43,153 nt of DNA. Source: Chlorobiota bacterium (lineage in GTDB: Bacteria > Bacteroidota > Ignavibacteria > Kapaibacteriales > NICIL-2). This document shows positions 8,640 through 18,295 of the stretch, piece by piece. The notes under the pieces are model-generated. The model had not been told where the DNA came from and did no database searches. It worked only from the letters and a program-made list of their open reading frames with translations. Positions within the stretch are counted from its first letter, which is position 1; every line of letters starts with the position of its first letter. A program made the position numbers and the translations under genes. The stretch lies in the NCBI GenBank assembly GCA_026415505.1, contig JAOAGY010000013.1:1-43153 (forward strand), given 5' to 3'.

Positions 8640-11600
8640 CTACCGGCTCGCACGTTCGACGGCGATGCGCACGTGTGTTCCGTCGAGTTCGACCGTCGTT
8701 GCTTGCTCGCCCAACGGCTCCAACGTCAGCTCCACAGCGAGCGTTTCGTCCATCACGTAATGCCGCAGACGTTCGATGCTTTCGGCGATCTGGTCGGGTG
8801 CTTCGATGCGCAGTCGAATGCGGTCGGTCACCTCGAAGCCCGACGATTTGCGCAAATTCTGGATGCGATTGACCAGCTCGCGTGCGATGCCCTCGGCGCG
8901 AAGCTCGGGCGTGATTTCCGTATCGAGCGCAACGGTGACGTTCCCTTCCGAGGCGACGAGCCAGCCCTCGATGTCCTCGGTGGAAATTTCGACGTCGTCG
9001 AGCGTGATCGTCGCTGTCAGGTCGCCGAGCGAGAGCACCAGCTCGCCCTGCGCTTGGAGCGTGCGAATCTGCTCCGACGGTAGCGCTCGGATCGCGGCAG
9101 CCACCCGCTGAACGTCCTTGCCGAATCGCTTGCCGAGGGTGCGGAAGTTCGGCTTTGCCGTGCGTCGAACGACGGTGCTGTCGTCGTCGAGAAATTCGAT
9201 CGCCTTGACGTTGATTTCCTCGCAGACCAGATCGGCGACATGTTCGATGTCGCGTCGCTGTTCGATCGACACCGGCGGAATCATGATGCGCCGCAGCGGT
9301 TGCCGTGTGCGAATGCGCGCTTTCTCTCGCAGCGAGCGCGCCAGATAGACGATCCGCTGCGCGAGCTCCATGCGGCGTTCGAGCGTTTCGTCGTGCATCG
9401 CCGGATCGCCCGGCTCGATGCGCTCCATGTGCACCGAGATCGGATCGCTGTCGCGTCGCACGCGCTGATAGAGGTCCTCCGCCAGAAACGGTGCGATCGG
9501 CGCAATCAGCATGCTGACCGTGCGGAGAACTTCGTAGAGCGTCTGGTAAGCTGCACGTTTGTCGCGGTCGTGTTCGCCTTTCCAAAAGCGACGGCGGTTG
9601 CGGCGAACGTACCAATTCGACACGTCGCGCCAGACGAAGTCCTGCACGAGCCGCGCTGCGCGGGTGATGTCGTAGCGATCCATCTCGCGGCAGTACGCGG
9701 TGCGAAGCGTGTGGAGCGCCGAGAGAATCCAGCGGTCGATCTCCGGACGCTCGGCGATCGGCACCGGCGGCTGCTCGGGCGAAAAGCCGTCCACGTTGGC
9801 ATACAGCGCAAAGAACGCATACGTGTTCGTCAGTGCGCGGAAGAAATCGGCGAGCACGGTGGCTGCGATGTCGCTTTCGTTGAAGCGGAGCGGCTTCCAC
9901 GGCGGGGTGCTGGCGACCATGTACCAGCGCACGGCATCGGCGCCGTAGCGTTCCATCATCGCGAACGGATCGACCGTGTTGCCGCGGCTTTTGCTCATTT
10001 TTTGCCCGGCGCTGTCGAGCACCAGTTCGTTGACGACGACCGATCGGAACGCCGGTTTGTCGAACAGTGCCGTGGCGATGTTGTGGAGCGTGTAGAACCA
10101 GCCGCGCGTTTGGTCAATGCCTTCGGCGATGAAATCGGCGGGGAACGAGCGCTCGAACAGCTCGCGATTTTCGAACGGATAGTGGAACTGCGCAAACGGC
10201 ATCGCGCCGCTGTCGTACCAAACGTCGATGACGTCCGGCACGCGGCGGTAGATTTTGCCGTTGCGCTCGAAAACGATGCGATCGACGAACGGGCGATGCA
10301 AATCGAGTTGATCGGCGACCGCAGCGACGGGCACGCGTCCGCCGCCGGGCTGTTCGATGAAACCTTCCATCAGCTCGGCGATCGAGCCGACGGCGAATGC
10401 ATCGCCGTCGTCGCTCGTCCAGATCGGCAGCGGCGTGCCCCAGAAGCGATCGCGCGAGAGTGCCCAGTCTTTGACCTCTTCGAGCCAATTGCCGAACCGT
10501 CCTGCGCCGATCTCCGGTGGCTGCCAGTGGATGCCGCGATTGAGTTCGATCATGCGGTCGCGGTACTCGGTCGAGCGAATGAACCACGACTCGCGTGCGT
10601 AGTACATGATCGGGTTGCCCGTGCGCCAGCAGTGCGGGTACGAGTGCTCGTAGTCGAACGTCGCTTTGAGCACTTTGCCGGCGGCTTTGAGTGCAGCGAC
10701 GATGTCGCGATCGGCGCCTTCTTCGACACTGCCGTCGGGATAGGTGAACGTTTTGATGGCGCGTCCAGCGAAGCGCCGAATCTCGTCGGTAAAGTGACCG
10801 TTCGGTGTGACCGGTACCGGCATGGGTAGGTCGAATCGCTGCATCATCTCGAAGTCGTCCTGACCGAATGCCGGCGCAAGGTGGACGATGCCGGTTCCTT
10901 CGTCGGTCGTGACGAACTCTCCCGGCAAAACGCGCAATGCGTTGGGATGCTGGTTCAGGTCGAGCCGGACGTCGTCGAAGATTTGCTCGTAGCGCGTGCC
11001 GACGAGTTCAGCGCCCGACAGTCGCGCGATCTCGGCGATTTCCCACTCTTTGGCGAGCACTTCCAGCCGCGATGCTGCGATGACGTATCGCTCGGCGGGA
11101 GCATCGGCGTTGTTTTTCGGACGCGCTGCCACGACGACGTATTCGATCGCCGGATGAACAGCCAGCGCGACGTTGGCAAAGAGCGTCCATGGTGTCGTCG
11201 TCCACACCAGCAGAAACGCACCTTCCAGCGCTGGATGCGACGCTTCGACGACGCGCACTTTCAGATACACGTTCGGATCGCGCACCGTGCGATAGCCGAG
11301 CGACAGTTCGTGCGACGACAGCGGCGTTTCGATCGTCGGCGATTGCGGGACGACCTTGAAGCCTTTGACGATGAGCCCGCGGTCGAAGAGTTGTTTGAGC
11401 GACCACCAGACGCTTTCGATGTATTCGTTCGAGCAGGTCATGTAGGCGGCGTCGAGGTCCACCCAAAATCCCATGCGGCGCGTCAGGTATCGCCAGCCGC
11501 CTTCCATCGCGATATGCCGTTCGACGAGCTGGCGGCAGTACTGGTTGAAACGGTCGATGCCGTAGGCGATGATCGCATCGCGCGTGAGCAGCCCGAGTTC

Positions 11601-11900
11601 TTTGCTTGCGGCAATTTCGACCGGCAAACCGTGTGTATCCCACCCCGCTTGACGGCGGACGTAGTAGCCGCGCATGGTCTTGTAGCGGCAGATGGTGTCC
11701 TTGACCGTGCGCGCCATCATGTGGTGGATGCCGGGTGTGCCGTTGGCAGTCGGCGGACCTTCGTAGAAGTTGAACCACGGCGCGCCTTCGTCGAGCCGCT
11801 GGCGCAGCGATCGTTCGAATGCGCCGCTGGTGTCCCAGAATTCGAGAATCCGTTCTTCGAGTTGGGGAAACGAGATCGAATCGTCGTAGGGTGGAAACAT
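8640..11900 (-). CDS. ileS: Isoleucyl-tRNA synthetase, type 2 (IleRS2), with GxHH signature
   Basis: This class I aminoacyl-tRNA synthetase of 1086 residues charges tRNA-Ile. The ATG at 11900 has a strong Shine-Dalgarno (GAAGGAGCA); the longer open frame to 12038 lacks support. The HxGH signature region reads ANGTPGIHHMMA, so first and third positions are swapped (G57-I-H59-H60). The KMSKSRGN loop is intact and the CP1 editing region is present. Length and C-terminal region fit the eukaryote-like type 2 enzymes, which are known for mupirocin tolerance; the swapped signature has been associated with very high tolerance. It is divergent to ribH and followed closely by the small membrane protein gene. 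Confidence 0.96.
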   Translation of the reverse strand: MFPPYDDSISFPQLEERILEFWDTSGAFERSLRQRLDEGAPWFNFYEGPPTANGTPGIHHMMARTVKDTICRYKTMRGYYVRRQAGWDTHGLPVEIAASKELGLLTRDAIIAYGIDRFNQYCRQLVERHIAMEGGWRYLTRRMGFWVDLDAAYMTCSNEYIESVWWSLKQLFDRGLIVKGFKVVPQSPTIETPLSSHELSLGYRTVRDPNVYLKVRVVEASHPALEGAFLLVWTTTPWTLFANVALAVHPAIEYVVVAARPKNNADAPAERYVIAASRLEVLAKEWEIAEIARLSGAELVGTRYEQIFDDVRLDLNQHPNALRVLPGEFVTTDEGTGIVHLAPAFGQDDFEMMQRFDLPMPVPVTPNGHFTDEIRRFAGRAIKTFTYPDGSVEEGADRDIVAALKAAGKVLKATFDYEHSYPHCWRTGNPIMYYARESWFIRSTEYRDRMIELNRGIHWQPPEIGAGRFGNWLEEVKDWALSRDRFWGTPLPIWTSDDGDAFAVGSIAELMEGFIEQPGGGRVPVAAVADQLDLHRPFVDRIVFERNGKIYRRVPDVIDVWYDSGAMPFAQFHYPFENRELFERSFPADFIAEGIDQTRGWFYTLHNIATALFDKPAFRSVVVNELVLDSAGQKMSKSRGNTVDPFAMMERYGADAVRWYMVASTPPWKPLRFNESDIAATVLADFFRALTNTYAFFALYANVDGFSPEQPPVPIAERPEIDRWILSALHTLRTAYCREMDRYDITRAARLVQDFVWRDVSNWYVRRNRRRFWKGEHDRDKRAAYQTLYEVLRTVSMLIAPIAPFLAEDLYQRVRRDSDPISVHMERIEPGDPAMHDETLERRMELAQRIVYLARSLREKARIRTRQPLRRIMIPPVSIEQRRDIEHVADLVCEEINVKAIEFLDDDSTVVRRTAKPNFRTLGKRFGKDVQRVAAAIRALPSEQIRTLQAQGELVLSLGDLTATITLDDVEISTEDIEGWLVASEGNVTVALDTEITPELRAEGIARELVNRIQNLRKSSGFEVTDRIRLRIEAPDQIAESIERLRHYVMDETLAVELTLEPLGEQATTVELDGTHVRIAVERASR

Positions 11901-11935
11901 TGCTCCTTCGATGCTCACGATAGCGTTGCAGGCTG

Positions 11936-11943
11936 CAAATATC
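11936..11943 (-). promoter_or_regulatory. ileS: Candidate -7 box for ileS
   Basis: The minus strand reads GATATTTG, seven of eight matches to TAnnTTTG, about 35 nt upstream of the ileS ATG in the 112-nt divergent gap shared with ribH. Confidence 0.35.
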
Positions 11944-11975
11944 GGGAACGGCTCGTCCGTCTTGCGGTGCGGTCG

Positions 11976-11983
11976 TAGCTTTG
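11976..11983 (+). promoter_or_regulatory. ribH: Candidate -7 box for ribH
   Basis: TAGCTTTG is an exact TAnnTTTG match, 29 nt before the ribH ATG. No clear -33 element is visible. Confidence 0.45.
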
Positions 11984-12012
11984 TGTGGTCGAAATCATCT
12001 CGTCGTGACTCG

Positions 12013-12483
12013 ATGCAAACGATCGAAGGACAGTACAACGCACGCAGCTACCGCATTGCGATCGCGGTGTCGCGGTGGAATCGCCTGGTGACCGAGCGAC
12101 TGCTCTCGGGTGCGCTCGATGCGCTGGCTCGCCAGGGCGTCGGCGAAGATCGCATCACCGTCGTTTGGTGTCCGGGTAGCTTCGAGCTGCCGCTGGTGGT
12201 CAAAACGCTCGCCGAAAGCGGTCGCTACGATGCCGTCGTCGCGCTCGGCTGCGTCATCAGAGGCGAGACGCCGCATTTCGATTACGTCGCCGCTCAAACG
12301 GCAGCCGGCATTCAGCAGACGATGCTCGCAACAGGGGTGCCGTGCGGTTTCGGTGTGCTCACGACCGACACACTCGACCAAGCGCTCGACCGCGCCGGCG
12401 GCAAAGCGGGAAACAAGGGCGAAGAAGCAGCGCTCGCTGCACTCGAGATGGCTGATGTCGTCGCTCGGCTGCGCACGCCATGA
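12013..12483 (+). CDS. ribH: 6,7-dimethyl-8-ribityllumazine synthase
   Basis: This 156-residue enzyme performs the penultimate step of riboflavin synthesis, condensing 5-amino-6-ribitylaminouracil with 3,4-dihydroxy-2-butanone 4-phosphate. Signatures are the N-terminal YRIAIAVSRWN substrate loop, PGSFELPLV, ALGCVIRGETPHFDYV with the catalytic histidine (His88), and a C-terminal GGKAGNKGEEAA phosphate-binding stretch. The ATG at 12013 gives normal family length; the upstream open frame runs into the divergent promoter. The 3' end overlaps the PorZ-like gene by 4 nt (ATGA). The other rib genes are not in the window. Confidence 0.95.
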   Translation: MQTIEGQYNARSYRIAIAVSRWNRLVTERLLSGALDALARQGVGEDRITVVWCPGSFELPLVVKTLAESGRYDAVVALGCVIRGETPHFDYVAAQTAAGIQQTMLATGVPCGFGVLTTDTLDQALDRAGGKAGNKGEEAALAALEMADVVARLRTP

Positions 12484-14810
12484 TCGTCCGCCGCTCGTGG
12501 TTGCAGTGGTGCTGGGCAGCGCTCGCATCGGCAATCATCGCCACCGCTGCGCAGGCGCAGAACGCCGGCTCGCTCGGCGTGACTCAGTGGCGATCGCTGA
12601 CGTCGCTACTCGATGCACGGGATGTCGTCGCCGATCGGCACGGCAATCTCTGGGTCGCAACCGGCGGGGGAATTTTCGTGTGCGATCGGCAACGGAGCAT
12701 TCTCGCCGAATACCGACCGGGCGAAGGACTGCTCGCGCTCGATTTTCGGAGCATCGCCGTATCCGATGGTGGCGATACGATCGTCGCCGGTGCGAGCGAC
12801 GGCACCATCGAAGTGCTCGCCAGCGATAGCGGTCCGCTTGTGTCGCTGACCGACATTCGCCGCGCCGCCGATCAGTATCCACGCCGAACGATCAACGACC
12901 TTCTCGTGCGCAGTGGGCGTGTCTATGCGGCGACGGATTTCGGCATCGTCGTCTATGACCTTCGCCGCGGTGTGCCGATCGAGACAGCCGATGTCGTTGC
13001 CGATTTCGCGCCGAAGTCGGCGATTACAGCGCTTGCGGTGCGCAGCGATACGCTCTTTGCTGCAGGGCAAAACGGCATCGCTGCGATCTGGCTCGGAGAG
13101 CTGTCGCTTCGTGATCGGCGACGGTGGCGCACCGTGCCGCTGCGGAGCGGCGCGCAGTGGAACGGAAACGGCGTCGCGCTTGCTTTCGATGCGGCGGGTC
13201 GGCTCTACGTTGCAACGCAAGCGGCGGTGCTCGCCGAAACGAACGACTCGCTCGACGTCGTTTGGCAACGTCCCCCGGATTGGAGCGATCCGATCGTCGG
13301 ACTCAGCCGCATCGGCGACGAGGTCGTTTTCTCCAGCGGTCGCCGTTACTACCGACTCGACGGAACGACGCTCGGACCGCTGCAGCCTTCGTCGCTGCGT
13401 CGTCACCGGACAGTCGCACTGCCGAGCGGGGCTGCCGTTGTCGGATGTACGGCAAGCAGTGGCATTGCGCTGCTCGACGGCGACTCGCTCGTCGTTATTG
13501 CACCGAACTCGATGCTCGCCAACACGGCATACGATCTGGCTGTGGACACCAGCGGCAATCTCTGGGTAGCGACTGCTGCGGGCGGTCAGGGCGGTAGCGG
13601 TTTTGCGTGTCGCATCGGTCAGCGCTGGTACACGTTCGTGCCGCAGTCGGACCGGCGTGTGCCGACGGTCAACTACTACCGCGTCGGAGCGACGCCGACG
13701 GGCGACGTCTGGCTCAGTAGTTGGGGTGCAGGCATGCTCCGTGCGTGGATTGTCGGTGGCGATTCCATCGCGATCGAGTCGTTCAACAACGACAATTCGC
13801 CGCTCGTCGGCTTTCCCGGCAATCCGTCCTACACCGTACCGGGTAAAATCGTCGGCGATCGCTCGGGCACAGTGTGGATTGCGCATTGGGGCAATTGGAT
13901 TCAATCGTCGAGCCACCTGATCGCGCGCGATGCGAGCGGACGGTTCTACGGTTTCACCTATCCGGGCAACCCGCCGAACGTCGGTTACTTCATGCACATT
14001 GCCATCGACGCGGCAGGGACCAAGTGGCTCGGTTCCTATCGCACCGACGCCGACGGCAGCGGTTTGGCGTGGTTCAACGATGGCGGCACGCTCGACGATC
14101 CGAGCGACGATCGGTGGGGGCGACTGACCTCGCCGGCAACGGCACTTCCGTCGAACACCATCACCGCGCTGGCGACCGATCGCACCGGAATGCTGTGGGT
14201 CGGAACCACCGCGGGCGTTGCGACGATCGTCAATCCGACGGCAGTGCTCAGCGGAAGCACGCCGTTTGTTCGCACCGTCAGAGAATTACGCGGTGTGGCG
14301 ATCAATGCGATTGCCGTCGATGCGCTCGACAACAAATGGATCGCCACACCGAACGGGATTTGGATCATTGCCGACGACGGGGTGACCGTTCTCGGGACGA
14401 TCACGCAATCGCAGTATCGAGTGCTGCTCTCCGACGATGTCCGCTCGCTGGCAGCCGACCCGGAGCGCGGCATCATGTACATCGGCACCGAGCGCGGCAT
14501 CAACGCAGTGCAGACGACCGCGATGCAACCGCGTCCGGATTACCGACTGCAGGTGTATCCGCAGCCGTTCGATCCGGAGCGTCAGCTTCTGACGATCGAA
14601 GGGCTGGCAGCCGATACCGAGCTCCGCATTTCGACGCTCAGCGGAATGACCGTGCGCACGATTCGCACGCGCAGCCGCATGGCACAGTGGGACGGACGCG
14701 ACGAATTCGGCAATCTCGTGCCGAGCGGTGTGTACCTCCTCCATGCAGTGTCGGAGCAGAACGGCGATGGTGCGGTCGCCAAAGTCGCCGTCGTGCGGTC
14801 GGGGAATTGA
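12480..14810 (+). CDS. PorZ-like two-propeller T9SS surface protein (probable)
   Basis: This encodes a 776-residue exported protein with signal peptide (ends ATAAQAQ, residue ~27). Residues ~30-690 are repeats of the kind found in two-component-regulator propellers (GNLWVATGGGIFVCD, GRVYAATDFGIVVYDL, GMLWVGTTAGVATI, NKWIATPNGIWII), suggesting two beta-propellers. The last ~85 residues (VYPQPFDPE, GMTVRTI, GVYLLHAV) form a FlgD-like/T9SS-type C-terminal domain. The early W-R-S-L segment, the GIFVCD blade and the later FGIVVYDL blade resemble PorZ, the surface component that acts with the T9SS sortase in delivering anionic LPS. A generic T9SS propeller cargo is the main alternative. It is translationally coupled to ribH. 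Confidence 0.75.
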   Translation: MIVRRSWLQWCWAALASAIIATAAQAQNAGSLGVTQWRSLTSLLDARDVVADRHGNLWVATGGGIFVCDRQRSILAEYRPGEGLLALDFRSIAVSDGGDTIVAGASDGTIEVLASDSGPLVSLTDIRRAADQYPRRTINDLLVRSGRVYAATDFGIVVYDLRRGVPIETADVVADFAPKSAITALAVRSDTLFAAGQNGIAAIWLGELSLRDRRRWRTVPLRSGAQWNGNGVALAFDAAGRLYVATQAAVLAETNDSLDVVWQRPPDWSDPIVGLSRIGDEVVFSSGRRYYRLDGTTLGPLQPSSLRRHRTVALPSGAAVVGCTASSGIALLDGDSLVVIAPNSMLANTAYDLAVDTSGNLWVATAAGGQGGSGFACRIGQRWYTFVPQSDRRVPTVNYYRVGATPTGDVWLSSWGAGMLRAWIVGGDSIAIESFNNDNSPLVGFPGNPSYTVPGKIVGDRSGTVWIAHWGNWIQSSSHLIARDASGRFYGFTYPGNPPNVGYFMHIAIDAAGTKWLGSYRTDADGSGLAWFNDGGTLDDPSDDRWGRLTSPATALPSNTITALATDRTGMLWVGTTAGVATIVNPTAVLSGSTPFVRTVRELRGVAINAIAVDALDNKWIATPNGIWIIADDGVTVLGTITQSQYRVLLSDDVRSLAADPERGIMYIGTERGINAVQTTAMQPRPDYRLQVYPQPFDPERQLLTIEGLAADTELRISTLSGMTVRTIRTRSRMAQWDGRDEFGNLVPSGVYLLHAVSEQNGDGAVAKVAVVRSGN

Positions 14811-14830
14811 GCGGTGGAGCGCATCTCGAC

Positions 14831-15765
14831 TCAGGGTGCCGAGAGCAGTTCTTCTGCGGTTTCTGCGACGGTCGTCAAATACAGGACGCGGCCATCGTCG
14901 CCGATCGAACGCCGCCGGCGTGCGACGAGTTGCGCCGAGCCATCCGGTGCGATGCGATAGAGCCGCAATTCCAACGTTGCGCCGTCGTTGGTGCGTTCCA
15001 GCATGCCGCTGACGATCGCTTCGACGCCGAAGTAGGCGAGCGCGGCGATTTCTTCCCTCGACGGTGGCATGCCCGGCTCCGGTTCGTAGAGCTTGAACAG
15101 AGCGTACATGCTGTCGCGCGTGTCGAGATCGAGCACGATGGAGCGCCGCGAGCGCTGTCCGCCGGTGATGGCTGCCAGCACGCCACTGTAGCTTGTGGCG
15201 ATGGCATCGTCGAAGAGTTCCCAATTGGGCAGCGACGGGTTGTTCCGCAGTTCGATGCTCGTTACAGCGACCAGCGGCGCCGGACGCACGCCGTCGGAAT
15301 CGTTCCGCGTGTAGAGCGCACTATCGCCGACAGCCACACACAATGCACGCTGCAATGCTTCCAGCAGTGCCGGGTCGGCAAGCGGGCGATCGCCTTCTTC
15401 CCAGCGATGGCGCACGAGAGCGAAGCCACTGCCGCTGCGCAGGCGATCGCCGCGGCGGAGTTCGATTTCGGCGCGCAGCAGGTTCTGGAAGCGATCGAGG
15501 CGTATCGCCGCCTGCCACTCGATGCCCAAACGTGCGGCGATCGAATCGAGCGACGATGCAGCACCGAGTGCTCCCGCGAGCGAATCGCCCGGAGTCACCA
15601 GCTCGTATCGTCCGCTCAGACGAAACGCCAACACGGCGCCTGCTTCGACTTTCTGCGGCGCGATGTCGACACAGTTCGCGGTGCGTTCGATGCGGGTCAG
15701 CAGCACTCGTTCGGCATCGTCGGCGCTGCGGAGCGGGCAGACCAGCAGCGCCACAAGAAGCGACA

Positions 15766-15766
<1 letters not shown>
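14831..15766 (-). CDS. Hypothetical exported protein downstream of the DHS-like gene
   Basis: No confident family assignment. About 311 residues with a hydrophobic leader (VSLLVALLVCPL) and a soluble remainder. No ATG is near the leader; a GTG at 15766 overlaps the stop of the deoxyhypusine-synthase-like gene (TAGTG), and another GTG lies at 15772, so translational coupling is likely. The C-terminal part (YFGVEAIVSGMLERTNDG, LELRLYRIAPDGSAQLV) loosely resembles the alpha/beta repeats of TolB-N/FlgO/CsgG-type periplasmic proteins, but this is weak. It is convergent with the PorZ-like gene, with 20 nt between the stops. Confidence 0.7.
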
Positions 15767-16806
<1,040 letters not shown>

Positions 16807-16849
16807 CGGTGCGTCCCCGCAAAAAATGGTGGAACATGTTCTCGAGGCG

Positions 16850-16857
16850 CAAACTTA
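16850..16857 (-). promoter_or_regulatory. Candidate -7 box for the DHS-like operon
   Basis: The minus strand reads TAAGTTTG, an exact TAnnTTTG match, 44 nt upstream of the DHS-like start. It is back-to-back with the M16 operon box at 16889. Confidence 0.5.
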
Positions 16858-16888
16858 CAAAAGCCCGTCGCCACGGCGGCTGATTCGC

Positions 16889-16896
16889 TATGTTTG
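16889..16896 (+). promoter_or_regulatory. Candidate -7 box for the M16 peptidase operon
   Basis: TATGTTTG is an exact TAnnTTTG match, 56 nt upstream of the M16 ATG at 16953. No good -33 TTTG. Confidence 0.5.
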
Positions 16897-16952
16897 CGCT
16901 CGGTTCGACCCCGAACGAAAAAGCTGTTTCACCGTCTCGCTCCAATCCGCTG

Positions 16953-18293
16953 ATGCGCATTTCTCGATACGGCGCGCTCGCGTTTGCTGCCACGCTTTCG
17001 GTGGTCATCGCCAGCGCGCAGATGTACAAACCGCTATCGTTTATCGAGTACACGCTGCCGAACGGTCTGCACGTGATCCTTCGCCAAGACCGCACAGCAC
17101 CGGTCGTGACGACCGTGCTGTGGTACCGCGTCGGATCGCGCTACGAAGACCCCGCGCGAACAGGCTTTGCGCACTTTTTCGAGCACCTGATGTTCGAAGG
17201 AACCGACAGCATCGGGCGCGGCGAAATATCGAAGCTCGTCCAGCAAGCCGGCGGCGATCTCAATGCTTTTACGACGTTCGATCAAACCGTCTATCACATG
17301 CGCGTGCCCTCGAATGCACTGCCGATGGCGCTCTGGATCGAGTCGCAGCGTATGCGCGGCTTGAAGATCGATACGATCGGCGTCGAAACCCAGCGCGGTG
17401 TGGTCAAAGAGGAGCGCAAGATGCGCTACGAAAACTCGCCCTACGGCATGTGGAACATCAAAATGTTCGAGCACCTTTTTGCCGGCACACCGTACAGTTG
17501 GACGCCCATCGGTGCATCGCAACACATCGACAGCGCCGCGATCGCCGAGTTCAAGCAGTTCTACGACACGTACTACGTGCCCAACAACGCGGTGCTGGTC
17601 ATTAGCGGCGATTTCGACGAGCCGGAAGTACGTCGCATGGTCGATGTGTACTTCGGCTTCCAGCCGCCCGGTCCGATGCCGCGCCGTGATTCGGTCATCG
17701 TACCGCCGTTGGCTGGCACGATCCGCGATACGATTTACGACGCCAAAGCACAGCTACCGGCAGTGTTCATCGGTTACCGAACCGTACCGGAAGGGCACCC
17801 CGATAGCTACGCACTGCAAATGCTCATGGACATTTTAGCCAACGGCGAAAGCTCGCGGATGTATCGCACGCTTGTCGATAGTGCACAAGTTGCCGTCCAG
17901 GCGTCGGTGTTCCCCTATGAGCTGGAAAAAGTCGGGGCGGCGATCCTGGTCGGCGTTGCAGCACCCGGTCGCTCGATCGACACCGTCGAGAAAATGATGT
18001 ACGCCGTCATCGACAGTGTCATCGCCCGTGGTGTGACGGAAGCGGAATTTGTCAAAGCGCGTAACATCGCCGAGTCGCGCTTCATCTCGGACAAAAAAGG
18101 CACGTACCCGACGGCTTTGGCACTCGCACGTGCCTATGCGTTTTTCGAGAACACCGCGATGGTCAACACCGAAATGCAGCGGTTCTACAGTGTCCGTCGC
18201 GAGGACTTGCAGCGTGTCGCCAAAAAGTACTTCGGCACACCGAACCGCGTTGTCTTGACGTTCATTCCCACGACCGGAAAGGAGACCAAGTAG
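16953..18293 (+). CDS. M16-family zinc metallopeptidase, catalytic subunit
   Basis: This is a 446-residue exported peptidase. The ATG at 16953 gives a signal peptide (MRISRYGALAFAATLSVVIASAQ). The inverted zinc motif HxxEH is intact as H74-F-F-E-H78 inside GFAHFFEHLMFEGT, followed by the expected downstream acidic region (VVKEERKMRYENSPYG). Two M16 halves (insulinase-like N- and C-domains) are covered. It is probably periplasmic and paired with the inactive M16 partner that starts 2 nt after its stop, an arrangement common in Bacteroidota. Natural substrates are unknown. Confidence 0.94.
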   Translation: MRISRYGALAFAATLSVVIASAQMYKPLSFIEYTLPNGLHVILRQDRTAPVVTTVLWYRVGSRYEDPARTGFAHFFEHLMFEGTDSIGRGEISKLVQQAGGDLNAFTTFDQTVYHMRVPSNALPMALWIESQRMRGLKIDTIGVETQRGVVKEERKMRYENSPYGMWNIKMFEHLFAGTPYSWTPIGASQHIDSAAIAEFKQFYDTYYVPNNAVLVISGDFDEPEVRRMVDVYFGFQPPGPMPRRDSVIVPPLAGTIRDTIYDAKAQLPAVFIGYRTVPEGHPDSYALQMLMDILANGESSRMYRTLVDSAQVAVQASVFPYELEKVGAAILVGVAAPGRSIDTVEKMMYAVIDSVIARGVTEAEFVKARNIAESRFISDKKGTYPTALALARAYAFFENTAMVNTEMQRFYSVRREDLQRVAKKYFGTPNRVVLTFIPTTGKETK

Positions 18294-18295
18294 CC

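Noticed and set aside
8638-9900. Long minus-strand reading frame continuous with the small membrane protein
   Set aside because: It is the off-frame shadow of ileS, arginine/alanine-rich without domain signals; only the final 122 residues beyond the ileS stop look real.
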